NCBI RefSeq assembly: GCF_900215245.1
Contig: NZ_LT907842.1
Span: forward strand, 124,001-188,000
Length of the DNA: 64,000 nucleotides
Reading direction: 5' to 3'
Source: Pseudomonas fluorescens
GTDB taxonomy: Bacteria; Pseudomonadota; Gammaproteobacteria; Pseudomonadales; Pseudomonadaceae
Shown here one piece after another: positions 37,005-46,053 of the stretch. The first letter of the stretch is position 1. Every line of letters starts with the position of its first letter. The position numbers and the translations under genes were made by a program. The notes beneath the pieces were generated by a model. It had not been told where the DNA came from, searched no databases, and saw only the letters and a list, made by a program, of their open reading frames with translations.

Positions 37005-38777
37005 ATGTGCGGATTAGCTGGAGAATTACGTTTCGATGCCCAACCTGCCGACCTGGCGGCCATTGAGCGCATCACCCATCACCTGGCCCCTCGCGGCCCC
37101 GACGCCTGGGGCTTCCACGCCCAAGGGCCGATTGCCCTGGGCCACCGGCGCCTGAAGATCATGGACCTGTCGGACGGCTCGGCCCAACCGATGGTCGATG
37201 CGCAGCTTGGGCTGTCGCTGGCGTTCAACGGCGCCATCTACAACTTTCCGGAATTACGCCAAGAGCTGGAAGCCCTCGGCTACGCTTTCTATTCCGGTGG
37301 CGACACCGAAGTGCTGCTCAAGGGCTACCACGCCTGGGGCGAAGCCCTGCTGCCCAAACTCAACGGCATGTTTGCCTTTGCGATCTGGGAACGTGACGCC
37401 CAGCGCCTGTTTATCGCGCGTGACCGTCTGGGCGTGAAGCCGTTGTACCTGTCGCGCACCGGCCAGCGCCTGCGCTTCGCCTCGGCGTTGCCGGCACTGC
37501 TCAAGGGCGGCGATATCAACCCGATCCTCGATCCGGTGGCGCTCAATCACTACCTGAATTTCCACGCCGTGGTGCCTGCACCGCGCACCTTGCTGGCAGG
37601 CATCGAAAAGCTGCCGCCCGCGAGCTGGATGCGCATCGACGCCAACGGCAAGACCGAACAGCAAACCTGGTGGACCTTGCCCTACGGCCCTCGTGAGGAT
37701 GAGCAAAATCTCACCCTGGAAGACTGGACCGACCGCGTACTCGACAGCACCCGTGAAGCCGTGGCCATCCGCCAACGCGCCGCCGTGGATGTTGGCGTGC
37801 TGCTTTCCGGCGGCGTCGATTCGAGCATGCTCGTCGGCCTGTTGCGGGAAGTCGGCGTGCAGGATCTGTCGACGTTCTCGATCGGTTTTGAAGATGCCGG
37901 TGGCGAGCGCGGCGACGAGTTCCAGTATTCGGACCTGATTGCCAAGCACTACGGCACCCGTCACCACCAACTGCGCATCGCCGAAAGCGAGATCATCGAG
38001 CAACTGCCGGCCGCGTTCCGCGCCATGAGTGAGCCGATGGTCAGCCACGACTGCATCGCCTTCTACTTGCTGTCACGGGAAGTGGCCAAGCATTGCAAGG
38101 TCGTGCAAAGCGGCCAGGGTGCCGACGAGTTGTTCGCCGGTTACCACTGGTACCCGCAAGTCGACGGCGCCAGCGACCCGTATGCTGCGTACCGCGCTGC
38201 ATTTTTCGACCGCAGTTACGACGACTACGCCGCCACCGTTGCACCGAAATGGCTGACGGCCAATGACGCTGCCGGTGACTTTGTGCGTGAGCATTTTGCA
38301 ATGCCAGGCGCAGACGCCGCCGTCGATAAGGCGTTGCGCCTGGACAGCACGGTGATGCTGGTCGATGACCCGGTCAAACGCGTGGACAACATGACCATGG
38401 CCTGGGGCCTGGAAGCGCGCACACCGTTTCTCGATTACCGCCTCGTCGAACTGTCGGCACGCGTGCCGGGTAAATTCAAATTGCCCGACGGCGGCAAGCA
38501 GGTGTTGAAAGAGGCCGCGCGCCGGGTCATCCCCAGCGAAGTCATCGACCGCAAAAAGGGCTACTTCCCGGTGCCGGGCCTCAAGCATTTGCAGGGCGAC
38601 ACTTTGAACTGGGTGCGCGAGCTGCTGCTGGACCCGAGCCAGGATCGCGGCCTGTTCAACCCCGCCATGCTTGATCGCTTGCTGACCGACCCGCAAGGCC
38701 AACTGACCCCGCTGCGCGGCTCCAAGCTGTGGCAACTGGCGGCGCTGAACCTGTGGCTCAGCGAACAAGGAATCTGA
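37005..38777 (+). CDS. asnO: N-acetylglutaminylglutamine amidotransferase (AsnB-like, NAGGN synthesis)
   Basis: A 590-residue asparagine-synthetase-like enzyme. The N-terminal Ntn glutaminase begins with the nucleophile Cys2 (MCGLAGELRF). The C-terminal synthetase domain has the ATP pyrophosphatase loop LLSGGVDSSMLVGL. AAGGA precedes the ATG. In the NAGGN pathway it amidates the C-terminal carboxyl of N-acetylglutaminylglutamine, yielding the neutral osmoprotectant dipeptide. The stop is 3 bases before the ngg start, and the M42 peptidase follows. The trio architecture makes the specific assignment much stronger than for a lone AsnB homologue. Confidence 0.92.
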   Translation: MCGLAGELRFDAQPADLAAIERITHHLAPRGPDAWGFHAQGPIALGHRRLKIMDLSDGSAQPMVDAQLGLSLAFNGAIYNFPELRQELEALGYAFYSGGDTEVLLKGYHAWGEALLPKLNGMFAFAIWERDAQRLFIARDRLGVKPLYLSRTGQRLRFASALPALLKGGDINPILDPVALNHYLNFHAVVPAPRTLLAGIEKLPPASWMRIDANGKTEQQTWWTLPYGPREDEQNLTLEDWTDRVLDSTREAVAIRQRAAVDVGVLLSGGVDSSMLVGLLREVGVQDLSTFSIGFEDAGGERGDEFQYSDLIAKHYGTRHHQLRIAESEIIEQLPAAFRAMSEPMVSHDCIAFYLLSREVAKHCKVVQSGQGADELFAGYHWYPQVDGASDPYAAYRAAFFDRSYDDYAATVAPKWLTANDAAGDFVREHFAMPGADAAVDKALRLDSTVMLVDDPVKRVDNMTMAWGLEARTPFLDYRLVELSARVPGKFKLPDGGKQVLKEAARRVIPSEVIDRKKGYFPVPGLKHLQGDTLNWVRELLLDPSQDRGLFNPAMLDRLLTDPQGQLTPLRGSKLWQLAALNLWLSEQGI

Positions 38778-38780
38778 TTG

Positions 38781-40529
38781 ATGAAACCTCTTGCAGCGGC
38801 TTACAGCCAACGCTTGCTGAAGGGCCAGGCGCCGACCTACGAACGCCTGCAAGCCCGCCTGGCTGAAGACGGCAGCCCGCTGGGCGCCGAGCCGATTGCC
38901 GTGCATTGCGGCTGGGGCCGGTTGTTGATCGGCCACACCTTCCCCGACCCCGCGAGCCTGGCCGAGGAGTTGCTGAACGAGCAGCCCGGCGAGCGTGATA
39001 TCGCACTGTACGTGGCGGCGCCCCAGCAGATCCTCGGGATTGACCCGCAACAGTTGTTCCTCGACCCGTCCGACACGCTGCGCCTGTGGTTCAGTGACTA
39101 CCGGCCGGCGACGCGGGTGTTTCGCGGGTTTCGTATCCGGCGCGTGCAGACCGAAGCCGATTGGGCCGCAGTCAATGTGCTCTATCAAGGACGCGGCATG
39201 CTGCCGGTCGACGCTGAACGCCTGACGCCCCGCCATCAAGGCGGCCCGGTGTATTGGCTGGCAGAGGATGAAGACAGCGGCGCGGTAATCGGCAGTGTGA
39301 TGGGCCTCAATCATCAGAAAGCCTTTCACGACCCGGAAAATGGTTGCAGCCTCTGGTGCCTGGCCGTCGACCCGCAGTGCACGCGCCCCGGGGTGGGTGA
39401 AGTGCTGGTGCGCCACCTGGTAGAGCACTTTATGAGCCGTGGCCTGAGCTACCTTGACCTGTCGGTGTTGCACGACAACCGCCAGGCCAAGAGCCTCTAC
39501 GCCAAGCTGGGTTTCCGCGCGCTGACCACTTTTGCGATCAAGCGCAAGAACGGCATTAACCAGCCACTGTTTCTTGGCCCTGGGCCCCAGGCGGGATTCA
39601 ATCCGTATGCGCGGATCATTGTCGAAGAAGCCCATCGACGCGGTATTGATGTGCACGTAGACGACGCGGCTGCCGGCCTGTTCACCCTCAGCCATGGTGG
39701 GCGTCGTGTGCGTTGCCGTGAATCCTTGAGCGACCTGACCAGCGCCATCAGCATGACCCTGTGCCAGGACAAGAGCCTGACCCACAAAGTGCTCAAGGCC
39801 GCCGGCTTGAAACTGCCACACCAACAATTGGCCGGCAGCGCCGATGACAACCTGGAGTTTCTCGACGAACACCAGCGCATCGTGGTCAAGCCGCTGGACG
39901 GCGAGCAAGGCCAGGGCGTGGCGGTGGATTTGCAGACGATCGAAGACGTGCAGAAAGCCATCGAAGCGGCCCGCCAGTTCGACAGCCGTGTGCTGCTCGA
40001 AAGCTTTCACACCGGCCTCGACCTGCGCATCCTGGTGATCGGCTTTGAGGTGGTCGCCGCCGCGATTCGCCGCCCTGCCGAGGTGACCGGGGACGGCCAG
40101 CACTCCATCGGCGCGTTGATTGAAGCGCAAAGCCGTCGCCGCCAAGCCGCTACCGACGGCGAAAGCAAAATCCCGCTGGACGCCGAAACCCAACGCACCC
40201 TGCACGCCGCGGGTTATGACTACAGCAGTATCCTGCCGCGCGGTGAAACCCTGGCCGTGCGCCGCACCGCCAACCTGCACACCGGCGGTTGCCTGGAGGA
40301 CGTCACAGCGATCCTGCACCCAACGCTGGTGGACGCCGCCGTGCGTGCCGCGCGCGCACTCGATATTCCCATGGTGGGCCTGGACCTGATGGTGCCTGCC
40401 GCCGACCAACCCGAGTACGTCTTTATCGAAGCCAACGAACGGGCCGGGCTGGCCAATCACGAGCCGCAACCGACGGCTGAGAAGTTCGTGGACTTGTTGT
40501 TTCCGCATAGCCAGCCGACCGCTCAATAA
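38781..40529 (+). CDS. ngg: N-acetylglutaminylglutamine synthetase Ngg (GNAT + ATP-grasp)
   Basis: A 582-residue fusion from ATG 38781, with AAGGA 9 bases upstream in the end of asnO. Residues ~110-265 are a GNAT acetyltransferase (CLAVDPQCTRPGVGEVLVRHL, then YAKLGFR). Residues ~280-575 are a cyanophycin-synthetase-like ATP-grasp ligase (RIVVKPLDGEQGQGVAVDL, VGLDLMVPA and FIEANERAGLANH). It acetylates glutamine and joins a second glutamine, using acetyl-CoA and ATP, to make the substrate of AsnO. The pathway serves osmotic stress protection. Domain fusion and gene order are diagnostic. Confidence 0.92.
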   Translation: MKPLAAAYSQRLLKGQAPTYERLQARLAEDGSPLGAEPIAVHCGWGRLLIGHTFPDPASLAEELLNEQPGERDIALYVAAPQQILGIDPQQLFLDPSDTLRLWFSDYRPATRVFRGFRIRRVQTEADWAAVNVLYQGRGMLPVDAERLTPRHQGGPVYWLAEDEDSGAVIGSVMGLNHQKAFHDPENGCSLWCLAVDPQCTRPGVGEVLVRHLVEHFMSRGLSYLDLSVLHDNRQAKSLYAKLGFRALTTFAIKRKNGINQPLFLGPGPQAGFNPYARIIVEEAHRRGIDVHVDDAAAGLFTLSHGGRRVRCRESLSDLTSAISMTLCQDKSLTHKVLKAAGLKLPHQQLAGSADDNLEFLDEHQRIVVKPLDGEQGQGVAVDLQTIEDVQKAIEAARQFDSRVLLESFHTGLDLRILVIGFEVVAAAIRRPAEVTGDGQHSIGALIEAQSRRRQAATDGESKIPLDAETQRTLHAAGYDYSSILPRGETLAVRRTANLHTGGCLEDVTAILHPTLVDAAVRAARALDIPMVGLDLMVPAADQPEYVFIEANERAGLANHEPQPTAEKFVDLLFPHSQPTAQ

Positions 40530-40531
40530 CC

Positions 40532-40660
40532 TGTGGCGAGCGGTGTTCTGTGGTGAGCGGGCTTGCCCCGCATTGGGCTGCGCAGCAGCCCTGACCGTGT
40601 GCGGCCGCTTCGCGACCCGACGCGGGGCACCCGCTCACCACAGCAAGCCCGCTCGCCACA
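40532..40660. repeat. Pseudomonas palindromic repeat (REPIN-like) between ngg and the M42 peptidase
   Basis: A 129-base nested inverted repeat. TGTGGCGAGCGG and CCGCTCGCCACA are at the ends, and TGTGGTGAGCGGG with GGGCTTGCCCCGC pairs with GCGGGGCACCCGCTCACCACA inside. It lies within an operon, so it may act as an mRNA-stabilising hairpin that lowers expression of the downstream gene. Confidence 0.8.
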
Positions 40661-40677
40661 CTTCATCAGGAGTCTTT

Positions 40678-41862
40678 ATGAGCCGAACCATCCCCGAACC
40701 GGATCTCAACTACCTGCAAAAAGTGCTGCTGGAAATGCTCGCCATTCCCAGCCCCACCGGGTTTACCGACACCATCGTGCGCTACGTCGCCGAGCGCCTG
40801 GAAGAACTCGGCATCCCCTTTGAAATGACCCGGCGCGGCACCATTCGCGCGACCCTCAAGGGCCAGAAAAACAGCCCCGACCGCGCCGTGTCTGCACACT
40901 TGGACACCATCGGCGCCGCCGTGCGTGCGATCAAGGACAACGGCCGCCTGACCCTGGCCCCGGTGGGTTGCTGGTCCAGCCGCTTTGCCGAAGGCAGCCG
41001 CGTCAGCCTGTTCACCGATAACGGCGTGATCCGTGGCAGCGTGTTGCCGTTGATGGCTTCCGGGCACGCGTTCAACACCGCCGTGGATGAAATGCCGGTG
41101 AGTTGGGACCATGTGGAATTGCGCCTGGATGCCTACTGCGCGACCCGTGCCGATTGCGACTCCCTGGGCATCAGCATCGGTGACTACGTTGCTTTTGACC
41201 CGCTGCCCGAGTTCACCGAAAGCGGGCATATCAGCGCTCGGCACCTGGACGATAAAGCCGGTGTCGCGGCCCTGCTTGCCGCACTGAAGGCCATCATCGA
41301 CAGCGGCGAACCCTTGCTGATCGACTGCCACCCGTTGTTCACCATCACCGAAGAGACCGGCAGTGGCGCAGCTGCCGCCCTGCCCTGGGATGTCAGCGAA
41401 TTTGTCGGCATCGACATCGCCCCGGTCGCTCCCGGCCAGCACTCCAGCGAGCATGCTGTGAGCGTGGCGATGCAGGACTCCGGCGGGCCGTATGACTATC
41501 ACCTGTCCCGTCACCTGCTGCGCCTGGCTGCGGATAACGACCTGCCCGTGCGTCGCGACCTGTTTCGCTATTACTTCAGCGACGCCCACTCTGCCGTCAC
41601 CGCCGGCCACGACATTCGCACAGCCCTGCTGGCGTTTGGCTGCGACGCCACCCATGGCTACGAGCGCACGCACATCGACAGCCTGGCGGCGCTGAGTCGC
41701 TTGTTGAGTGCCTACATTCTCAGCCCGCCGGTATTCGCCAGCGACGCGCAACCGGCGCAGGGTTCACTGGACCGCTTCAGCCATCAGATCGAGCATGAGA
41801 CGCAGATGGAGAGCGACACACGCGTGCCATCGGTGGACAGCCTGGTCGGCCAGAAGTCCTGA
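40678..41862 (+). CDS. M42-family peptidase of the NAGGN osmoprotectant system
   Basis: A 394-residue metallopeptidase from ATG 40678 with CAGGAG before it; the longer frame runs through the REP. M42-like features include VSAHLDTIGAAV (metal-binding His and Asp), ISARHLDDKAGVAALLAAL, TITEETGSGAAA (catalytic Glu pair) and SDAHSAVTAGHDIRTA. It is the third member of the conserved trio with asnO and ngg and presumably hydrolyses NAGGN or a related dipeptide when osmolarity falls. That activity is inferred from context. A 129-base repeat separates it from ngg. Confidence 0.88.
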   Translation: MSRTIPEPDLNYLQKVLLEMLAIPSPTGFTDTIVRYVAERLEELGIPFEMTRRGTIRATLKGQKNSPDRAVSAHLDTIGAAVRAIKDNGRLTLAPVGCWSSRFAEGSRVSLFTDNGVIRGSVLPLMASGHAFNTAVDEMPVSWDHVELRLDAYCATRADCDSLGISIGDYVAFDPLPEFTESGHISARHLDDKAGVAALLAALKAIIDSGEPLLIDCHPLFTITEETGSGAAAALPWDVSEFVGIDIAPVAPGQHSSEHAVSVAMQDSGGPYDYHLSRHLLRLAADNDLPVRRDLFRYYFSDAHSAVTAGHDIRTALLAFGCDATHGYERTHIDSLAALSRLLSAYILSPPVFASDAQPAQGSLDRFSHQIEHETQMESDTRVPSVDSLVGQKS

Positions 41863-41878
41863 CACTGGCAACTACGGT

Positions 41879-41901
41879 CCCGGCGCAGTAGGATCGCCGG
41901 G
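41879..41901 (+). terminator. Hairpin after the NAGGN operon
   Basis: CCCGGCG and CGCCGGG form a 7-bp stem with a 9-base loop, 17 bases after the M42 stop. No U-tract, so the terminator role is tentative. Confidence 0.35.
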
Positions 41902-41921
41902 TTCCTACCTCTGAGGCTTGT

Positions 41922-42149
41922 ATGCTGATTCCCTACGACGCACTTGAAGTCGACACCCTGACCCGCCTCATCGAAGACTTCGTTACCCGCGACGGCACCG
42001 ACAATGGCGACGAAACACCGCTGGAAACCCGCGTATTGCGCGTGCGTCAGGCGCTGACCAAGGGCCAGGCGCTGATCGTGTTCGACCCCGACAGCGAGCA
42101 ATGCCAGTTGATGCTCAAGCACGACGTGCCCAAGCATCTGTTCGACTGA
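41922..42149 (+). CDS. YheU/UPF0270 family protein
   Basis: A 75-residue acidic protein of the YheU family: IPYDALEVDTLTRLIEDFVTRDGTD, then RVRQALTKGQALIVFDPDSEQCQL. Size and sequence match UPF0270 throughout. Function is unknown. The same family sits beside the NAGGN genes in P. aeruginosa as I recall it. It converges on the csrA-type gene, with 7 bases between the stops. Confidence 0.88.
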   Translation: MLIPYDALEVDTLTRLIEDFVTRDGTDNGDETPLETRVLRVRQALTKGQALIVFDPDSEQCQLMLKHDVPKHLFD

Positions 42150-42156
42150 GCCGGGT

Positions 42157-42360
42157 TCACGGATTGGGGGTTGCCAGCGCAGGGGCGGCGGCGCCCTGGC
42201 GGTCGCGAATCTTCTGGTAAACCTCGGAACGATGGACGTGCACCCCGGCCGGCGCGTCTATGCCAAATTTCACGTGGGAACCGTTCAACTCGAGAATGTG
42301 CAACGTAATGTCATCGCCGATGGAGATGACTTCGCCCAGGGCGCGGCTTAAGACCAGCAT
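42157..42360 (-). CDS. Divergent CsrA/RsmA-family RNA-binding regulator (RsmI-like)
   Basis: A 67-residue CsrA paralogue starting at ATG 42360 (MLVLSRALGEVISIGDD), with AAGGA upstream. Key RNA-contact residues Leu4, Arg6 and Arg44 (in GVHVHRSEVYQKI) are kept, so it should bind GGA motifs in 5' leaders as a homodimer. It differs from canonical RsmA (MLILTRRVGE) across the middle strands (HILELNGSHVKFGIDAP) and has an Ala/Pro-rich tail. The MLVLSR start recalls the third paralogue, RsmI, of P. fluorescens-group strains; that assignment is tentative. It probably tunes Gac/Rsm output. Confidence 0.85.
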   Translation of the reverse strand: MLVLSRALGEVISIGDDITLHILELNGSHVKFGIDAPAGVHVHRSEVYQKIRDRQGAAAPALATPNP

Positions 42361-42612
42361 GGCGGGGTATCCTTGTGGAGTGACAGGACCTTGACCATGC
42401 GTGATTGAGCGGGGAGCAGCAATGGCTCGCATCTAAATCAGGCGAGACCTACATAAACGGGTAACTTGCCTGACAGACCACATAAAAATCCCAAGCCAAA
42501 TACGCTTAAACAGGTCGGAGGGGCTGGCTGCCGCCAGCGGTGGGTCAACCCTTGACAGGTTGACGATCACGGCGCCAGCGGGCGCAATCCGCCTCTTACC
42601 TTGGTACCGGCG

Positions 42613-43428
42613 TCAGCCCTTGACCGCCTGCGCCTTGGCTCGCATCTTGTCGGCCATCAGGGTCATCTCGTCATACAGCAACTGCGGGTTCTTCTGCTTC
42701 AACGCCCAGGCCATACGTCCCTGCTCATGGGGCAAGATCATGAACTCGCCGTGCGCCACGCGCTGGTAGATGTAATCGGCGATATCCGCCGCCGAAATCG
42801 GCGAGCTTTCCAGCAACTTGCCCACCTGCGCCTTCATCGCCGGGGTAGGCCCGCGAAACGAATCCAACAGGTTGGTCTGGAAAAACGACGGGCACACCAC
42901 ATGCACGCCCACTTCCTGCTGCTTGAGCTCCACCAGCAAGCTCTCCGACAACGCCACGACACCGGCCTTGGCCACGTTGTAGTTGCTCATCGCCGGCCCC
43001 TGCATCAATGCGGCCATCGAGGCAATATTGATGATCCGCCCTTTGCTTTTTTCCAGCAGTGGCAGAAACGCTTTGCAGCCCTTGACCACGCCCATCAGGT
43101 TGATCGCGATCTGCCAGTCCCAGTCTTCCAGGGACAACTCAGCAAAGAAGCCGCCCGAGGCGACGCCGGCATTGTTGACGATCACATCAATGCCACCCAG
43201 CTTCACCTCACAGGCCTGGGCGAAGGCGGTGAGCTGGCTGTAGTCGCGCACGTCGCAGCGTTGGACAAACCCATCGCCACCCGCCTCGCGCACCTGCTTG
43301 AGGGTTTCAAGCAAGCCCGGCTCGCTGACATCCGACAAGGCCAATTGCCAACCCTCGCGGGCCCAGCGCAGAGCGATTTCGCGACCCAGGCCGGACCCGG
43401 CGCCGGTGATCATCATGCGATTTTGCAT
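42613..43428 (-). CDS. Short-chain dehydrogenase/reductase (SDR)
   Basis: A 271-residue classical SDR from ATG 43428 (MQNRMMITGAGSGLG). It has the TGxxxGxG cofactor motif (TGAGSGLG), NNAG, the catalytic Ser in INIASMAAL and YxxxK as YNVAK. The Asp in ALSDVSEPGL after strand 2 suggests NAD(H) preference. The C-terminal ~60 residues (FMILPHEQGRMAWALKQKNPQ) match a Pseudomonas SDR subfamily of unknown substrate. It is monocistronic, with 252 bases separating it from the csrA-type gene. Confidence 0.9.
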   Translation of the reverse strand: MQNRMMITGAGSGLGREIALRWAREGWQLALSDVSEPGLLETLKQVREAGGDGFVQRCDVRDYSQLTAFAQACEVKLGGIDVIVNNAGVASGGFFAELSLEDWDWQIAINLMGVVKGCKAFLPLLEKSKGRIINIASMAALMQGPAMSNYNVAKAGVVALSESLLVELKQQEVGVHVVCPSFFQTNLLDSFRGPTPAMKAQVGKLLESSPISAADIADYIYQRVAHGEFMILPHEQGRMAWALKQKNPQLLYDEMTLMADKMRAKAQAVKG

Positions 43429-43758
43429 AGGAAAGCTGCCTTGTGGTTCACGGAAGAAGTGATCGGCAGTGTAGCGAAGGTTTTTGCGCGACCCACGCAC
43501 CATCCAATTGATGAATGCCTCGGGCAAACTTGAGGCCGGGTCACAGAGCGGCCTAGCGCGTAAGTTCAATCTTTTTTAACTAATACGCTGCAGAAGTGAG
43601 CGCATTAAAAGAAATAAGCGAGTTTGCAAAATGCTTTAAAAAAACACGGAATCTTTTACCCAACGGCACAGTCGGAGTTTATAAGGCGTCTGTCCTTAAA
43701 CTGACAGGCCTATTGTTTAATCACCGGTCTTTTCAGAAGGCCTATAAGGAAAAAAACC
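43429..43758. other. 330-base intergenic region upstream of the DUF3309 gene
   Basis: AT-richer than its surroundings and without a credible gene. It contains promoters for the divergent SDR and DUF3309 genes. An AlgU-like element is listed separately. The sequence CTATAAGG recurs near the DUF3309 ribosome binding site. I recognise no RNA gene. Confidence 0.4.
43648..43676 (+). promoter_or_regulatory. Possible AlgU (sigma-22)-type promoter for DUF3309
   Basis: GGAATCTT at 43648 resembles the AlgU -35 (GGAACTT), and TCGGA at 43672 resembles its -10 (TCTGA), with about 17 bases between. It lies 83 bases before the DUF3309 start. Small DUF3309 peptides are often envelope-stress-induced, but the match is imperfect. 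Confidence 0.3.
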
Positions 43759-43911
43759 ATGAGCCTCATTCTGATCATTATCCTGATCCTGCTGTTGGTT
43801 GGCGGCCTTCCGGTATTCCCGCACTCGCGTAACTGGGGCTACGGCCCGTCGGGCATCCTGGGTGTAGTGCTGGTGGTATTGCTGGTGCTGCTGTTGCTCG
43901 GCCGGATATAA
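43759..43911 (+). CDS. DUF3309 small hydrophobic protein
   Basis: A 50-residue peptide, MSLILIIILILLLVGGLPVF at the start, then the family core PHSRNWGYGPSGILGVVL and a hydrophobic tail. Two membrane-inserting segments flank a short polar turn. DUF3309 peptides are widespread in proteobacteria; their function is unknown. TAAGGAAAAAAACC provides the ribosome binding site. A strong bidirectional terminator follows. Confidence 0.85.
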   Translation: MSLILIIILILLLVGGLPVFPHSRNWGYGPSGILGVVLVVLLVLLLLGRI

Positions 43912-43920
43912 ACTCCGGAC

Positions 43921-43953
43921 AAAAAAAGAGGCCTCATTGAGGCCTCTTTTTTT
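43921..43953. terminator. Bidirectional rho-independent terminator
   Basis: AGAGGCCTC and GAGGCCTCT form a 9-bp stem around ATT, flanked by seven As on the left and seven Ts on the right. It serves both the DUF3309 gene and the convergent LtaS-like gene. Confidence 0.92.
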
Positions 43954-43965
43954 ATCTTCGGATTA

Positions 43966-46053
43966 TTAGTCCGGCTTGCCGTCGATCACACCCGCGGTGT
44001 TATCCAACAGGCTCTTGGTCGCTGTTTGCAGGAACGACTCAAGCTTCTGTTTCAGGGCCGCTTCGTCCGGTGACTCGGCGATCACTTTACCCGTTGGCTC
44101 AGCGCCCAATTGGTATTCCCACAGCTTCGGTGGCATTTCCTTGGGCAGTACCAGAATGCGGTCTGCGGTGACCAGTGCCACGGTCTGATCGCTGCCCGAC
44201 GGCTTGATCACGCCAAAGCCCTTGTCGCCTTCCGGCAGGTTCAGCAGGTCACGGCCCCAGCACTGGTGCAGGGTATCGCCACCCAAGCGGCCCATGATGG
44301 TCGGCACGATGTCGATCTGGGTACCCACAGTGTGGTCACGCTCGCCGAACTTCTCCTGCATGCCCGGTGCAATCATCAGCATCGGCACGTTGAAGCGGCC
44401 CAGGTCCATTTCAGTGATTTGCTGTTCGTTGCCGAAGCCGTGGTCACCCACGATCACAAACAGGGTTTCCTTGAAGTAAGGCTCTTTACGGGCCTTTTCA
44501 AAGAACTGGCCCAACGCCCAGTCGGAGTAGCGCATGGCCGTCAAATGCTCGTTAAGGCTGCCACGGTCGGTGACTTTCTCGACTGGCAATGGCGTAGGCA
44601 AGGCGTACGGCGTGTGGTTGGACAGGGTTTGCAGCAGTGCGTAGAACGGCTTGCCGCCTTCGCGGGCTTTCAGCTCTTCCAGGCCACGGTTGAACATGTC
44701 CTGGTCGGACACGCCCCACGTCGGGTCGGAAAACACCGGGTTGACGAAGTCGTTACGCCCGATGAAGTTGGTCATGCCCTGATTGCTGAAGAACCCCGAC
44801 TGGTTGTCCCAGGCGAAATCGCCGTTGTAGACATACACGTCGTCAAACTTGCGCGCACTGAGCAACTGCGGCAGGCCCGACAGCTTGTGGCTGCCTTCCG
44901 GGGTCTGCATCAGGTATTCGAAGCCCGGCAGGTTCGGGAAGCACGCCATGGTCGCGAACATGCCCTGGTGGGTGTGAGTGCCGTTGGAGAAGAAACGGTC
45001 GAACAGCAGGCCTTCCTTGGACAACTTGTCGAAGTACGGCGTGATGTTGCCCGGGCGACCCAGTGCACCGACCGAGTGACCGGCGAAGCTTTCCATCAGG
45101 ATCACGACGACGTTCTTGATCGGCAGGGTTTTTTCCGCCGGTGGCGTGTAGTCACGGCGCACGGCAGCCGACGCCGTATCCACCAGTTTCTCTTGTGGCA
45201 GCACCAGCATGTCACGCACGGTCTGGGTCGCCAGCGGCTGGTCCAGGGTGGCTTTCCAGATATTCGAACGCTCTTCGGAGAAGCGCGCCTTGGCGGCGGC
45301 GATCAGCGACAGAGTGCCGTTCAAGCCCAACTGGTTGGCGAAGTTCGAATCGGTGGTGTAGACATCACCCCAACGCAGCGGTGGGCCCTGGCGCAGGGTG
45401 CCACGGATGGCGACCACGGCGATCAGCAGGCAGACCACGAATACGGCGATGCGCGTGTACCACGGTGCCACCTGGCGTGTGCCGATGGTACCGCCGCTGA
45501 ACGGGCCACGTGGGCGCGTCGCACGGTCGGCGCCTTTAAAGGCCATGCTCAGGATCAGCGTGCCCACGGCCCAGGACAGCAGGTAACGCACCACCGGGAA
45601 ACCGTACCAGAGCATGCTCATCACGGTTTTCGGGTCTTCCTTTACATACTGAAAGACCAGACCGTTAAGGCGCTGGTGGAATTCGCGGTAGAAGTCCATC
45701 TCCATCAAGCCCAGGAACAGCGCAATGCTCGACGCGACCGTCAGCCACAAACGGAAAAAACCGCGCGCCGCCATGGCCCGAACGCTGAACAACGCCAGCA
45801 GCATCGGAACCAGCGCATACATCACAAAGCGTATGTCGAAGCGCGTGCCGTTGACGAACGCTTCGAGGAAGGTCGAGGCCGGCGTGTCGAGGATCATCTC
45901 GCGGTTGTAGACCAGCAGCGCCAGGCGCAGCAGGGAAAACATCACCATCATGACCAGCGCGCAAAGCAGCGTGTATGCCAGATGGGATTTGACGGTCGGT
46001 TGCAGCAAGCGATTAGAAGCTCGCTGCTGACTCAGGGCGTCCGGGTTAGCCAT
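43966..46053 (-). CDS. LtaS-like membrane phosphoglycerol transferase/sulfatase-fold protein
   Basis: A 695-residue inner-membrane protein. Five membrane helices lie in the first ~220 residues. A periplasmic alkaline-phosphatase-superfamily domain then begins at ~300 (PIKNVVVILMESFAGHSVG). The catalytic Thr is in SNGTHTHQGMF, and further metal ligands are in FVIVGDHGFGNEQ. It resembles lipoteichoic acid synthase and OpgB. Since Gram-negatives have no lipoteichoic acid, it probably transfers phosphoglycerol or phosphoethanolamine to a periplasmic glycan or lipid. The acceptor is unknown. It is monocistronic. Confidence 0.87.
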   Translation of the reverse strand: MANPDALSQQRASNRLLQPTVKSHLAYTLLCALVMMVMFSLLRLALLVYNREMILDTPASTFLEAFVNGTRFDIRFVMYALVPMLLALFSVRAMAARGFFRLWLTVASSIALFLGLMEMDFYREFHQRLNGLVFQYVKEDPKTVMSMLWYGFPVVRYLLSWAVGTLILSMAFKGADRATRPRGPFSGGTIGTRQVAPWYTRIAVFVVCLLIAVVAIRGTLRQGPPLRWGDVYTTDSNFANQLGLNGTLSLIAAAKARFSEERSNIWKATLDQPLATQTVRDMLVLPQEKLVDTASAAVRRDYTPPAEKTLPIKNVVVILMESFAGHSVGALGRPGNITPYFDKLSKEGLLFDRFFSNGTHTHQGMFATMACFPNLPGFEYLMQTPEGSHKLSGLPQLLSARKFDDVYVYNGDFAWDNQSGFFSNQGMTNFIGRNDFVNPVFSDPTWGVSDQDMFNRGLEELKAREGGKPFYALLQTLSNHTPYALPTPLPVEKVTDRGSLNEHLTAMRYSDWALGQFFEKARKEPYFKETLFVIVGDHGFGNEQQITEMDLGRFNVPMLMIAPGMQEKFGERDHTVGTQIDIVPTIMGRLGGDTLHQCWGRDLLNLPEGDKGFGVIKPSGSDQTVALVTADRILVLPKEMPPKLWEYQLGAEPTGKVIAESPDEAALKQKLESFLQTATKSLLDNTAGVIDGKPD

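Noticed and set aside
38073..40526. An 817-codon frame antisense to asnO and ngg
   Set aside because: It spans two well-identified enzymes on the other strand, has low-complexity composition and no ribosome binding site.
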